Assembly: GCA_025359245.1 (NCBI GenBank)
Contig: JANYGW010000144.1
Span: 30,506-94,505, forward strand
Source of the DNA: Massilia sp.
GTDB lineage: Bacteria; Pseudomonadota; Gammaproteobacteria; Burkholderiales; Burkholderiaceae_D
DNA length: 64,000 nucleotides
Reading direction: 5' to 3'
The position numbers and the translations under genes are program-made. Below are positions 37,539 to 45,477 of the stretch, one piece after another. Numbering within the stretch: the stretch's first letter is position 1; each line of letters starts with the position of its first letter. The notes under the pieces are model-generated. The model was not told the DNA's origin. It worked only from the letters and a program-made list of their open reading frames with translations, and did no database searches.

Positions 37539-38614
37539 TCGACGCAATCTACTACGACGGCATCAATTCGCGCCGCCACCCGGTCACGCTGGTGATCCAC
37601 AAGCGCGTGGTGGCGATGCGCGGCGACGGCGTGCGCCGCAATGTGCGCCTGTCCAGGATGGAGATTTCCGAACGCCTGCAGCACGCGCCGCGCATCCTGC
37701 GCTTTCCGGACGGCGGCTTCATCGAGGCCAGCGACCATCGGCGCCTGGACCGCATGCTCAAGGAAAACCGCTTCCGCGATCCGCGCGTGGTGCGCTGGCA
37801 GAACAACTGGCCGCTGTCGCTGCTGGCGCTGGTGTGCCTGCTGGTGTCGCTGCTGTCGATTTATCAGTGGGGTTTGCCGGCCGCCGCCGATGCGATCGCC
37901 GGCCGGATGCCGCCGTCGTTTGGCAAAAAAATCGGCGACCGCGGCTTCGCGGCGATGGAAGAAAAAATACTGACCCCATCCGCGCTGCCGCTGGATGTCC
38001 AGCAGCGTTTGCGCGCGCGCTTCGGCGCGATGGTGCAGCCGCGCGGCGAGAAAACCCCGTATCAGCTCGAGTTCAGGTCGGGAAAAATGGGCACAAACGC
38101 CTTTGCGCTGCCGAACGGCGTGATCGTTGTCACCGACAAGATGGTCAAGCGGGCCGGCAGCGACGAGGCTTTGCTCGGTGTGCTCAGCCACGAGCTGGGC
38201 CACGTGCAGCGCCGCCATGCGGCGCGCCAGCTGCTGCAGTCGGCCGGGGTCGGGTTTTTCCTTAACCTGTGGGCCGGCGACGTGTCGACCGCGCTGGCCA
38301 CGGTGCCGGCTATCCTGTTGAACCTGAACCATTCACGCGACTTCGAACGCGAGGCCGATAGGTACGCGATCGACATGATGCTGGCCAACGGCTTGTCGCT
38401 CGAGCCGATGGCGCTGTTGTTTGAATCGATGTCGCGCAAGGCTGCCGATGATGATGAAGAGGGAGAGGGCAGCGACGACGAGGCCGCGCCCACTTCCCCG
38501 CCGCCCGATCGGCGCCGCGCTCCGCTGCCGGACTACCTCAGTTCGCACCCGGGCGACGCCGAACGGATCGCGGCATTGCGCAACGCCGAAACGCGCGCCG
38601 CGGTCAAGCGCTAA
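37535..38614 (+). CDS. M48 family metallopeptidase
   Basis: A 359-residue membrane-anchored zinc peptidase. Residues 1-85 form a cytoplasmic domain with no family I know, then one helix (SLLALVCLLVSLLSIYQW), then the peptidase domain with HELGH at 219-223 and the third ligand in FEREADRYAID. The C-terminus carries an acidic low-complexity linker (DDDEEGEGSDDEA) and YLSSHPGDAERIAAL. Homologous to HtpX/Oma1-type quality-control peptidases. Translationally coupled to the DUF898 gene; the last 11 bp overlap the convergent pirin gene. Confidence 0.93.
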   Translation: MIDAIYYDGINSRRHPVTLVIHKRVVAMRGDGVRRNVRLSRMEISERLQHAPRILRFPDGGFIEASDHRRLDRMLKENRFRDPRVVRWQNNWPLSLLALVCLLVSLLSIYQWGLPAAADAIAGRMPPSFGKKIGDRGFAAMEEKILTPSALPLDVQQRLRARFGAMVQPRGEKTPYQLEFRSGKMGTNAFALPNGVIVVTDKMVKRAGSDEALLGVLSHELGHVQRRHAARQLLQSAGVGFFLNLWAGDVSTALATVPAILLNLNHSRDFEREADRYAIDMMLANGLSLEPMALLFESMSRKAADDDEEGEGSDDEAAPTSPPPDRRRAPLPDYLSSHPGDAERIAALRNAETRAAVKR

Positions 38615-39476
38615 AGGTTCCGGCCCGGAAGTCCTCGACCGCCTGGCGCAGCTCGTCCTGCGTGTTCATCACGAACGGGCCGTACTGCGCGATAGGCTCG
38701 TTGAGCGGACGCCCCGCGATCAATATCAACCGGCTCGGCTGGGCCGCGACGATGCGCACGCCGTCGGCATCCGGATTGTTGGCCAGGATCGCCATGCGCG
38801 ACTGCGCGACGCAGCTCTCGTCGACCAGCACCTGACCGCGAAACACGTAGATGAACGCGTTGTGCCCGGGCGGCAGCAGCTGCTCGAAGGTCGCGTTGGC
38901 GGCCAGCTCGATGTCGAGGTAGAGCGGCTCCGTATGGTCGCGCTGCACCGCCCCGGCCACGCCGTGGCTTGCGCCGGCGATGACCTGCACCGTCGCCCCG
39001 GACGCGGTCGAAAAGCGCGGAATCGCCTCGCTCGGAATGTCGCGGTACCACGGCGCCGTCATCTTGTCCTTGGCCGGCAGGTTCAGCCACAGCTGGAATC
39101 CTTCCATCAGGCCGTCGGTCTGCTCCGGCATTTCGGAGTGCGCCACGCCGCGCCCGGCCGTCATCCACTGCACGCCGCCGTCGGTGATCAGGCCCTCATT
39201 GCCGGCGCTGTCGCGATGGCGCATGCTGCCCTTGATCATGTACGACACGGTTTCGAAGCCGCGATGCGGATGCTCCGGGAAGCCGGCGATGTAGTCGCCC
39301 GGCTTGTCGCTGCCGAAAGCATCGAGCATCAGGAAGGGATCGAGGCGCCGTTGCAGGCCCTGCGTCAGGACGCGGTTGATCTTCACGCCCGCCCCATCCA
39401 TCACGAACTGCCCGTTGATCAGGCGTTCGACGCCACGGCCGCGCCGAACGCTCTCTGCCGTCACTTGCTCTGTCAT
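38604..39476 (-). CDS. Pirin family protein
   Basis: A 290-residue bicupin. The metal-binding cupin 1 motif is in AGFPEHPHRGFETVSYM and GGVQWMTAGRGVAHSE; the second cupin is recognisable at HNAFIYVFRGQVLV. Bacterial pirins act as quercetinases or redox-linked regulators. It lies 22 bp downstream of the azoreductase gene on the same strand and is probably in that operon, controlled by the divergent LysR regulator. Confidence 0.93.
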   Translation of the reverse strand: MTEQVTAESVRRGRGVERLINGQFVMDGAGVKINRVLTQGLQRRLDPFLMLDAFGSDKPGDYIAGFPEHPHRGFETVSYMIKGSMRHRDSAGNEGLITDGGVQWMTAGRGVAHSEMPEQTDGLMEGFQLWLNLPAKDKMTAPWYRDIPSEAIPRFSTASGATVQVIAGASHGVAGAVQRDHTEPLYLDIELAANATFEQLLPPGHNAFIYVFRGQVLVDESCVAQSRMAILANNPDADGVRIVAAQPSRLILIAGRPLNEPIAQYGPFVMNTQDELRQAVEDFRAGTFSA

Positions 39477-39498
39477 GACACTCTCCAATTGAGCTGGC

Positions 39499-40092
39499 TT
39501 ATACCAGTACTGCGTTGATATCGGCGTCGGCTTGTGCCTGCGCCTTGGCCACTGCTTCCGGACCCATGCCCAGGCCTTCGGAGTACACGAACGTCACGTC
39601 CGTCAGGCCGATAAAGCCGAGGAATTTCTTCAGGTGCTGGGCCTGCAGGTCGTCGTCCTTGTGGAAGCCGCCGCGTGCCAGTGTTACATACACCTTCTTG
39701 TCCTTCAACAGGCCGACCGGTCCGGTGGCAGTGTAGCTGAAGGTGACGCCGGCGCGGGCGACCGCGTCGAACCAGCTTTTCAATTGCACGGTGATGCCGA
39801 AGTTGTACATCGGCGCGCCGATGACGATCACGTCGGCAGCCTGGGCTTCGGCGATCAGCGCGTCGTCCAGGGCCACGCGGGCGCTCTGTTCGGCAGTGCG
39901 CTGGTCGGCCGGGGTGAACAGGGCGCCCAGGGTCGCTTCGTCGATCACCGGATGCGGGTTGACGGCCAGGTCGCGCTTGGTCAGCTGGGTGCCTGGCTTG
40001 GCGGCGAGCAGCTTGGCGACGATGGCGTCGGCCAGGCGAGTCGATTCGGAACCGGTGCTGCGGGCGCTGGAGTTAATTTGCAGGATGTTCAT
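39499..40092 (-). CDS. azoR: FMN-dependent NADH:quinone oxidoreductase / azoreductase
   Basis: A 197-residue AzoR flavodoxin-fold enzyme. FMN-binding [19 protein letters not shown] at the N-terminus, [20 protein letters not shown], and [19 protein letters not shown] at the C-terminus are diagnostic. It reduces quinones and azo dyes by two electrons. It is divergent from a LysR gene across 109 bp and followed by pirin, a combination usual for quinone-responsive operons. Confidence 0.95.
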   Translation of the reverse strand: MNILQINSSARSTGSESTRLADAIVAKLLAAKPGTQLTKRDLAVNPHPVIDEATLGALFTPADQRTAEQSARVALDDALIAEAQAADVIVIGAPMYNFGITVQLKSWFDAVARAGVTFSYTATGPVGLLKDKKVYVTLARGGFHKDDDLQAQHLKKFLGFIGLTDVTFVYSEGLGMGPEAVAKAQAQADADINAVLV

Positions 40093-40201
40093 TTTGTTTC
40101 CTTTTGTCTCGGTTGAGCTGCGATGAGGTACACTTTATACGTTCCAAAAACAATGCGGAAGACCTTGAAATGGATAACATTAAACCGTTGGTGGGATAAT
40201 C

Positions 40202-41140
40202 ATGGACGTAGAACCGAATGACCTGGCGCTGTTCGCGCGCATCGTCGAAAGCGGCAGTTTCAGCCTGGCGGCGCAGCGGGTGGACCTGCCCAAGTCGACC
40301 GTGTCGCGCCGCATCGCGCTGCTGGAGGCGAAACTGGGCGAGCGCCTGCTCCAGCGCACCACGCGCAAGCTGATGCTCACCGAGTTCGGCGAAAGCCTGC
40401 TCGATCACGCGCGCAAGGTGGTCGAGGAGGTCGAGGCGGCCGGCGCGCTGGTGCAGCACAGGCAGCTGGCGCCCAGCGGCCGGCTGCGCATTTCGATGCC
40501 GGGCGACTTCGCCAACCTGGGCATGACGTTGATGATTTCGAAATTCATCGAGCGCTATCCGGCGATCCAGCTGGAGCTCGACCTGTCGCCGCGCCGGGTC
40601 GACCTGGTGGGCGAGAACTTCGACATCGCGATCCGCATGGGCGACCTGCCGGACGATTCGTCGCTGCATGCGCGCCGCGTGGCGCTCGAGAAGATCGCGC
40701 TGTACGCCGCGCCGTCCTATATCGCGCGGCGCGGCATGCCGCAGCATCCGGACGAGCTGCTCGAGCACGACCTGCTGTGCCTGGGCAGCCGCAACGGCGG
40801 CGCCCAAACCTGGAAGCTGACCAAGGGGAAAACCGTGTGGGAGCGCGAGCTGCCGGCCCGGCTGACAGCCAACTCGCCCGACCTGCTGACCCGCATCGCC
40901 TGCGCCGGCACCGGCATTGCGGCCAGTTCCAACCTGTTTGCCGAAGCGTCGATGGAAAAGGGGGAGCTGGTGCGGGTGCTGCCCGAATGGTCGCTGCCGG
41001 AAGTGACCGGGTGGGCGGTATTCCCGGGCCGCAGGCTGATGCCGGCCAAGACGCGCGTGTTCCTCGACATGATGGAAGAGATGTGCTGCGAGGAGGCGCG
41101 CAGGCGGATCAGGGCCAGCCCATCCAGCGCATCAGCGTGA
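40202..41140 (+). CDS. LysR family transcriptional regulator (AzoR-linked)
   Basis: A 312-residue regulator. Helix-turn-helix in residues 5-60 (SFSLAAQRVDLPKSTVSRRI), then a periplasmic-binding-like effector domain (RLRISMPGDFANLGMTLMIS). Divergent from azoR-pirin, which it most likely activates in response to quinones or catechol-like compounds. The 3' end overlaps the convergent membrane protein gene by 32 bp. Confidence 0.93.
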   Translation: MDVEPNDLALFARIVESGSFSLAAQRVDLPKSTVSRRIALLEAKLGERLLQRTTRKLMLTEFGESLLDHARKVVEEVEAAGALVQHRQLAPSGRLRISMPGDFANLGMTLMISKFIERYPAIQLELDLSPRRVDLVGENFDIAIRMGDLPDDSSLHARRVALEKIALYAAPSYIARRGMPQHPDELLEHDLLCLGSRNGGAQTWKLTKGKTVWERELPARLTANSPDLLTRIACAGTGIAASSNLFAEASMEKGELVRVLPEWSLPEVTGWAVFPGRRLMPAKTRVFLDMMEEMCCEEARRRIRASPSSASA

Positions 41141-41450
41141 ATGCGAGGCTGGCCGCGAACAGCGTGCCGAAGATGTGCTTGTTGTAGCGCGCCAGCCAGA
41201 GCGGCAGGTAAATGTCGAAATTGTCGTGGCGCGCGTCGGTGTAGCGCCTGGCCACTTTGGTCAGCGGACAGACCATGCCGTTCACTGCCAGGACCAGCAC
41301 CTCGACGCTGACGACCGCGATCAGCCAGCACGCAATGCGAAACGCGCCGTGCCAGGCGGCGATCGGAATCGCCAAGATGCACGAGGCGAAAAATGCCCAG
41401 GCAATCGTGTGGATGATTTTGGTGGCCGTGAGGGCGGCGGATTCTTGCAT
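41109..41450 (-). CDS. Small conserved membrane protein
   Basis: A 113-residue protein with three or four hydrophobic helices (IIHTIAWAFFASCILAIPIA, ACWLIAVVSVEVLVLAVNGM, IFGTLFAASLAFTLMRWMGW). The loop MVCPLTKVARRYT...NFDIYLPLWLARYN is distinctive and seems conserved with membrane proteins usually found next to DUF6544 genes; exact family not recognised. It lies 30 bp downstream of the DUF6544-like gene and likely shares its transcript. Confidence 0.8.
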   Translation of the reverse strand: MQESAALTATKIIHTIAWAFFASCILAIPIAAWHGAFRIACWLIAVVSVEVLVLAVNGMVCPLTKVARRYTDARHDNFDIYLPLWLARYNKHIFGTLFAASLAFTLMRWMGWP

Positions 41451-41480
41451 GGCGTCTCCTTGGTACGTTGCTGCGCCATT

Positions 41481-42332
41481 CTACTTGGCCTGTCCGATGA
41501 CCGCGCCGGCGACTTCAGCACGCCAGTATGGCTTCGGCCCTTCCGCCAGCAGCCACGCGACTTCGCCATCGAAGGGAATCCGCATGCCTGCGCTGTCCCG
41601 GTAATTCCAGAAGCGCCCCTGCCACGGTGTCGCAACCAGCTTGCCGGCCAGCGTGCGTCCGCGCGCATCGGCCCGGATCGTGTCGATCAGGCCCGCCTCG
41701 TTGAAGCTGAACAGCAGCGTGACGCTGGTCGCGCCATCGACCAGTGTGGCCCGCGCGGCATGTTCATCGACCGCTTGCCAGCTGACGCCCTGGCTGGGAA
41801 GCAGCGCCGTCGGATACCACGCGGCTTCGGCCAGGAAGCGCATCAATTCGCCATGGGCCATGGCGGCGCTGCCGCGCATGTCGGCGACCGTGATCAGGCC
41901 GAACAGCGCGGCGCGCAGCATGCCTTCGCCGGCGATGTAGGCGTCGTGCACGCGCACCGGCACGCCGGGCAGCATGGCGATGCGCGCGTTCCAGTCGAAA
42001 CCGGGGCGCTTTGTCACGACGTGCTGGCTGGACGTGAAGGACTTCCACTGCGTCCCGGCCTCGCTCATGTTCATGTGGCCCTTGTGCTGCAGGTCGACCT
42101 GCTCGACCATCGGCATGCCGTCTGTCAGGGCGATCCGGAAATAGCGCTGTACTGGCGCGGGCAAGCCGTCAAGCTCGCGAAAGTCGACAACTTGCGGCTG
42201 TGCGGCGACGCTGGCGGCGTCGAGTGCAGCGCGTAGTTTGCGGGTATCTGACTGCCAATGGCGGTTGCCGAAGGCGGTGATGAGGGCGCCGAGCGCGCTC
42301 AACAGCAGTACACAGATCAGTATCGTGAGCAT
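41481..42332 (-). CDS. DUF6544-like membrane-anchored protein
   Basis: A 283-residue protein with one N-terminal helix (LTILICVLLLSALGALITAF) and a soluble region: LDGLPAPVQRYFRIALTDGM, KGHMNMSEAGTQWKSFTSSQ, GELMRFLAEAAWYPTALLPS and WEFNYRDSAG-like ending (FWNYRDSAGMRIPFDGEVAW). This pattern is that of DUF6544 (earlier DUF6920), of unknown function. The ATG at 42332 is chosen because the signal/anchor helix begins there. Small membrane protein gene downstream. Confidence 0.82.
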   Translation of the reverse strand: MLTILICVLLLSALGALITAFGNRHWQSDTRKLRAALDAASVAAQPQVVDFRELDGLPAPVQRYFRIALTDGMPMVEQVDLQHKGHMNMSEAGTQWKSFTSSQHVVTKRPGFDWNARIAMLPGVPVRVHDAYIAGEGMLRAALFGLITVADMRGSAAMAHGELMRFLAEAAWYPTALLPSQGVSWQAVDEHAARATLVDGATSVTLLFSFNEAGLIDTIRADARGRTLAGKLVATPWQGRFWNYRDSAGMRIPFDGEVAWLLAEGPKPYWRAEVAGAVIGQAK

Positions 42333-42462
42333 CGTGTCATTCAGGTGGGGAGCGCGGCAGGCCAGGCGAATTGCTGCGTCGTGCTGTGCCACGCGACATG
42401 CCGGTTCCGACAGGGATGCCGGAGCGGGGCCAGTTGGTGAGTACTGGCGAAAGGAGAGAGCG

Positions 42463-42495
42463 AAAATGCGCCAGGCGAGCCGGAAGCTCGCCTGG
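42463..42495 (-). terminator. Intrinsic terminator downstream of the His-rich gene
   Basis: Perfect 10-bp arms CCAGGCGAGC (42471-42480) and GCTCGCCTGG (42486-42495) with a 5-nt loop; on the minus strand the stem is followed by CGCATTTTCG. It lies 20 bp beyond the stop of the His-rich protein gene. Confidence 0.7.
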
Positions 42496-42515
42496 GACGA
42501 CAGTGCGCTGGCCGA

Positions 42516-42794
42516 TTAGCCTTTGCTTTCGTTCGCCATCGGTTTGTCTTCCGCACCCTTATCCTTGGCGGCGTGCTTGTGCATGCCCTTGTGGTGCTTG
42601 TGGTGGCCCATGTGGTGTTTGTGCATGTCATCCATCATCGGCGTCGTTGGCGCGCCCGATGCCAGCTGCTGGGCATGCTGCTCGATCGCGGCGATCTTGG
42701 CCGGATCGGTATTTTCGGTCACGCCACCAGATTGTGCCAGCGCCAGGCTGGAGACGGACATTGCGGCTGCGACGAGCCATATACGTGATTTCAT
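42516..42794 (-). CDS. Small exported His/Lys-rich protein
   Basis: A 92-residue secreted protein: signal peptide MKSRIWLVAAAMSVSSLALA, an acidic/Gln helix, then the repeat-like segment HKHHMGHHKHHKGMHKH (about residues 58-74). The His and Met content suggests periplasmic copper, nickel or zinc binding, although no specific family is recognised. It is monocistronic with a clear terminator. The ATG at 42794 gives the complete signal peptide. Confidence 0.78.
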   Translation of the reverse strand: MKSRIWLVAAAMSVSSLALAQSGGVTENTDPAKIAAIEQHAQQLASGAPTTPMMDDMHKHHMGHHKHHKGMHKHAAKDKGAEDKPMANESKG

Positions 42795-43061
42795 GATTGC
42801 CTCACTTTTCAAAGATCAGTTCGATTGAATGCCAGATGCCGGCTGCAGAACAAATGTTATGCAGATGGCATTGCGAAATCGGAGCTTACACTGATTGGCA
42901 AATTCTTGGAGCGCGATCCGACTGGGGACGTGTGCTTGCCGCGCAAAAGGTGTTTCCTACCATTCATGAATGGGGGAAAGTGGGCCGGCCAGCATCTGAC
43001 TGGCGCAGCAAGCGAACATCAATCCCGCCTCGGCCCAGATGCGCGAGCCCGCGCGCCTTGT
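42795..43061. other. 267-bp intergenic stretch without a gene
   Basis: No open frame with convincing coding character on either strand. The segment nearest the His-rich gene has lower GC and should contain its promoter. No hairpin, repeat or RNA motif was recognised. Confidence 0.5.
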
Positions 43062-44486
43062 TCACTGCCCGTCCAGCCGCGCCCGCATCTTCTCCAGGTA
43101 CGGCCGGATCCGGCTGCCCACCTTGATCTGCGGGTTCGAATAGCCGTCATCCTTGCCCGCTTCCTTCTCGCGCTGGTCGATGACCTTGCGCGCGGCGGCG
43201 TGCGCCTCTTCGAACGAGCGCGTGGTATTGCGTATCTGCTCGTCGTACATGGCCCGCCCGAAGAACGTCAGCGTCGACCGTTTGCCGCAACCGTAAGAGG
43301 TGTGGTCGGCGTCCGACGCTGTCATCACCAGCGTGTCTTCGCCTGCCAGCGGTGCGACCCAGGCGCCGGCAAAGCATGCCGAAATCGAAATCACGCGATG
43401 CTTGATCCCGGCGTCGTCGAGCCATTGCTTCAGGTCGGCCGGCGTGACCGGGGCGACATCGAGCGGCGAAAAGTCGGCGGCCAGCTCGCCATTGCTGGCG
43501 CCGTGCGAGGTCAGGTGAATGAACAGCACGTCCTCGTCCCGGTCCATCGTCTTGGCGATGCCCTCGATGGCGCGCTGCAGGTTGGTCGGCGTGGCCCAGG
43601 CCATGTCCTCGACGTGGTCAGGATGGTTCAGCAGCTGCAGGCCGCGCCCGGCCGCATCGAATCGCTTGGCCATCACCTCGCTCACCATGACGCTCTCGCG
43701 GTGGAACACTTCCTCGCCGGCGAACGGCGCGAAGGTGATCGTGTACATGTCGGCGATGCCGGGCCGCTGCGGCTTCAGTTGCGCGATCTGGTCGGCCAAC
43801 AGCGGCGCCTGCGCTTCGACGTCTTCCTGGGTGATGCTGACAGGTTCTTCCTGCTCGGTGTTATTGGCGGCACCGGCCTCGTTCCAAAACGGCGGAGCGG
43901 GGGACAGGAAGGACGACAGCGCAAAGCAGAAACCGATGGCCAGGATGGCCGCCATGCGTGCTGCCGGCGCGCGGTCTGCGCTGCGCAGCATCGTGACCAG
44001 CCGCGCCAGCGTGAGCCAGAAGGGCGGAATCAGCCAGACCGCCCAGCGCGCCGCATTGGCGCTGTTCGCGTACCAGTCGGTTTGCAGCAGGATCAGGTAG
44101 GCCATGTCGGACACGATCGTCAGGCACAGGGCCTGGGCCAGGATCAGCGTCAGCAAATGCATGGCGCTCGGCGCCATCGCCGGGGTCGCGCGCGGCGCCC
44201 GGCGCAGTCCATAGCACGCCCAGGCGAGCAGCAGCAGGCTGGCGCCGCCGGCCAGGCTGGCGCGCCAGTTGAATTCGACGTCGCCGGAAAAATACAAGCG
44301 GCTCAAGCCGATCGCCACGCCCAGCCGAGCCAGCACCAGCAGTGCCACGATAAAAGGCGTTGGCGGCAGCTGTTCCCAGCGCGGACGCCGAAACGCCAGG
44401 CTGCGGGCGCCTTCGAGCACCCAGCCCAGCGTTGCCGGCCGCGCGGCCGCTGGTTCGGTCACGGCGACCGGTTCGGGATCGATCAC
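43062..44486 (-). CDS. C13 (legumain-like) family peptidase, membrane protein
   Basis: A 474-residue protein. The N-terminal half (residues about 45-210) has about five hydrophobic helices; the C-terminal half is a caspase-fold C13 peptidase with catalytic His328 in LTSHGASNG and Cys371 in SACFAGAW. Clan CD signature elements (DVLFIHLTSHG, ISISACFAG) are complete. Bacterial C13 proteins are poorly characterised; relatives are legumain and the GPI8 transamidase. The GTG start overlaps the psd stop by 4 bp, so it is coupled to phosphatidylethanolamine synthesis. Confidence 0.9.
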   Translation of the reverse strand: MIDPEPVAVTEPAAARPATLGWVLEGARSLAFRRPRWEQLPPTPFIVALLVLARLGVAIGLSRLYFSGDVEFNWRASLAGGASLLLLAWACYGLRRAPRATPAMAPSAMHLLTLILAQALCLTIVSDMAYLILLQTDWYANSANAARWAVWLIPPFWLTLARLVTMLRSADRAPAARMAAILAIGFCFALSSFLSPAPPFWNEAGAANNTEQEEPVSITQEDVEAQAPLLADQIAQLKPQRPGIADMYTITFAPFAGEEVFHRESVMVSEVMAKRFDAAGRGLQLLNHPDHVEDMAWATPTNLQRAIEGIAKTMDRDEDVLFIHLTSHGASNGELAADFSPLDVAPVTPADLKQWLDDAGIKHRVISISACFAGAWVAPLAGEDTLVMTASDADHTSYGCGKRSTLTFFGRAMYDEQIRNTTRSFEEAHAAARKVIDQREKEAGKDDGYSNPQIKVGSRIRPYLEKMRARLDGQ

Positions 44487-45328
44487 GGCTTGTTGCCCAT
44501 CATCTCCCCAAGACGGACCGTGCGTTCCGGCGCCCAGTCCGGATTGAACTGGATGGTGTCCTTCTTGAACAGCATGACGATGGTGGAGCCGAGCAGGAAG
44601 CGGCCCATCTCCTCGCCTTTTTTCAGCACGATCTGCTGGTCGTCATAGCGCCATTCGCGCAGTTCGCCCAGGCGCGGCGGATTGACCACGCCATGCCAGA
44701 CGGTCGCCATGCTGCCGACGATGGTCGCGCCGACCAGCACCGAGACAAATTGGCCAAACTCGGGCGATTCGAACACGCATACCACGCGCTCGTTGCGGGC
44801 GAACAGGTTGGGGATGCCGCGCGCGGTGGTCGGATTGACCGAGAACAGCGCACCGGGCACGTAGATCATGCGCAGCAGGCGCGCATCGCACGGCATGTGC
44901 AGCCGATGGTAGTCCTTGGGGCTCAGGTACAGGTTGGCGAAGCTGCCGTGCTGGAACTGGGCCGCCAGCGTGGCGTCGCCGCCGACCAGCGCCGTGGTGC
45001 TGAACTTGTGTCCCTTGGCCTGGAAAATCTGATCGTCCTCGATCTGGCCGAACTGGCTGATGGCGCCATCGACCGGACAGACGAAATCGGCGTTGGCCAG
45101 CGGGCGCGCGCCGGTGCGCAGCGGACGCGTGAAAAATTCATTGAAGCTGGCGTAGCTGGCGATGTCCGGATTGACCGCCTCGTCCATGTTGACGCCGTAC
45201 TGCTTGACGAACCAGCGGATCAGGCCGGTCGTGTACTGGCCCCCCTTGGCCCCGGCCACGCGTCCGGCGAACCTGGTCAATCCTTGTTTCGGGAGTAAAT
45301 ACTGCGGCAACACTTTTAGACGCGACAC
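44483..45328 (-). CDS. psd: Phosphatidylserine decarboxylase
   Basis: A 281-residue pyruvoyl-dependent enzyme that forms phosphatidylethanolamine. The self-cleavage motif LGST is in GRFLLGSTIVMLF near the C-terminus; the family segments FNEFFTRPLR, FVCPVDGAISQ, LYLSPKDYHRLHMPC and YVPGALFSVNP are intact. The start is assigned to the GTG at 45328 (VSRLKVLPQYLLP), since upstream residues are unlike homologues. It is the first gene of a two-gene unit with the C13 peptidase. Divergent from the TonB receptor pseudogene. Confidence 0.95.
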   Translation of the reverse strand: MSRLKVLPQYLLPKQGLTRFAGRVAGAKGGQYTTGLIRWFVKQYGVNMDEAVNPDIASYASFNEFFTRPLRTGARPLANADFVCPVDGAISQFGQIEDDQIFQAKGHKFSTTALVGGDATLAAQFQHGSFANLYLSPKDYHRLHMPCDARLLRMIYVPGALFSVNPTTARGIPNLFARNERVVCVFESPEFGQFVSVLVGATIVGSMATVWHGVVNPPRLGELREWRYDDQQIVLKKGEEMGRFLLGSTIVMLFKKDTIQFNPDWAPERTVRLGEMMGNKP

Positions 45329-45425
45329 GATCAAGCCTGTAGAGGGGGAGGGTGCTGAATTATAACGGGCTGCACAGGAGTGAGGGGCAATCCGGACGCT
45401 CCCGCGAGCGCTGGCGAGAACATGC

Positions 45426-45445
45426 ATATGAAAAATATTTCATAT
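45426..45445. promoter_or_regulatory. Palindrome upstream of the TonB receptor gene
   Basis: Perfect 8-bp arms ATATGAAA and TTTCATAT around AATA, in the AT-rich gap between psd and the receptor gene. It does not resemble a Fur box. Probably an operator for an unidentified regulator of either gene. Confidence 0.4.
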
Positions 45446-45477
45446 TGTTCAACTTGAAGAACCAATTCTATTGGACA

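Noticed and set aside
42797..43126. Plus-strand frame of 109 codons in the gap before the C13 gene
   Set aside because: No ribosome-binding site, overlaps the convergent C13 gene and has no coherent composition.
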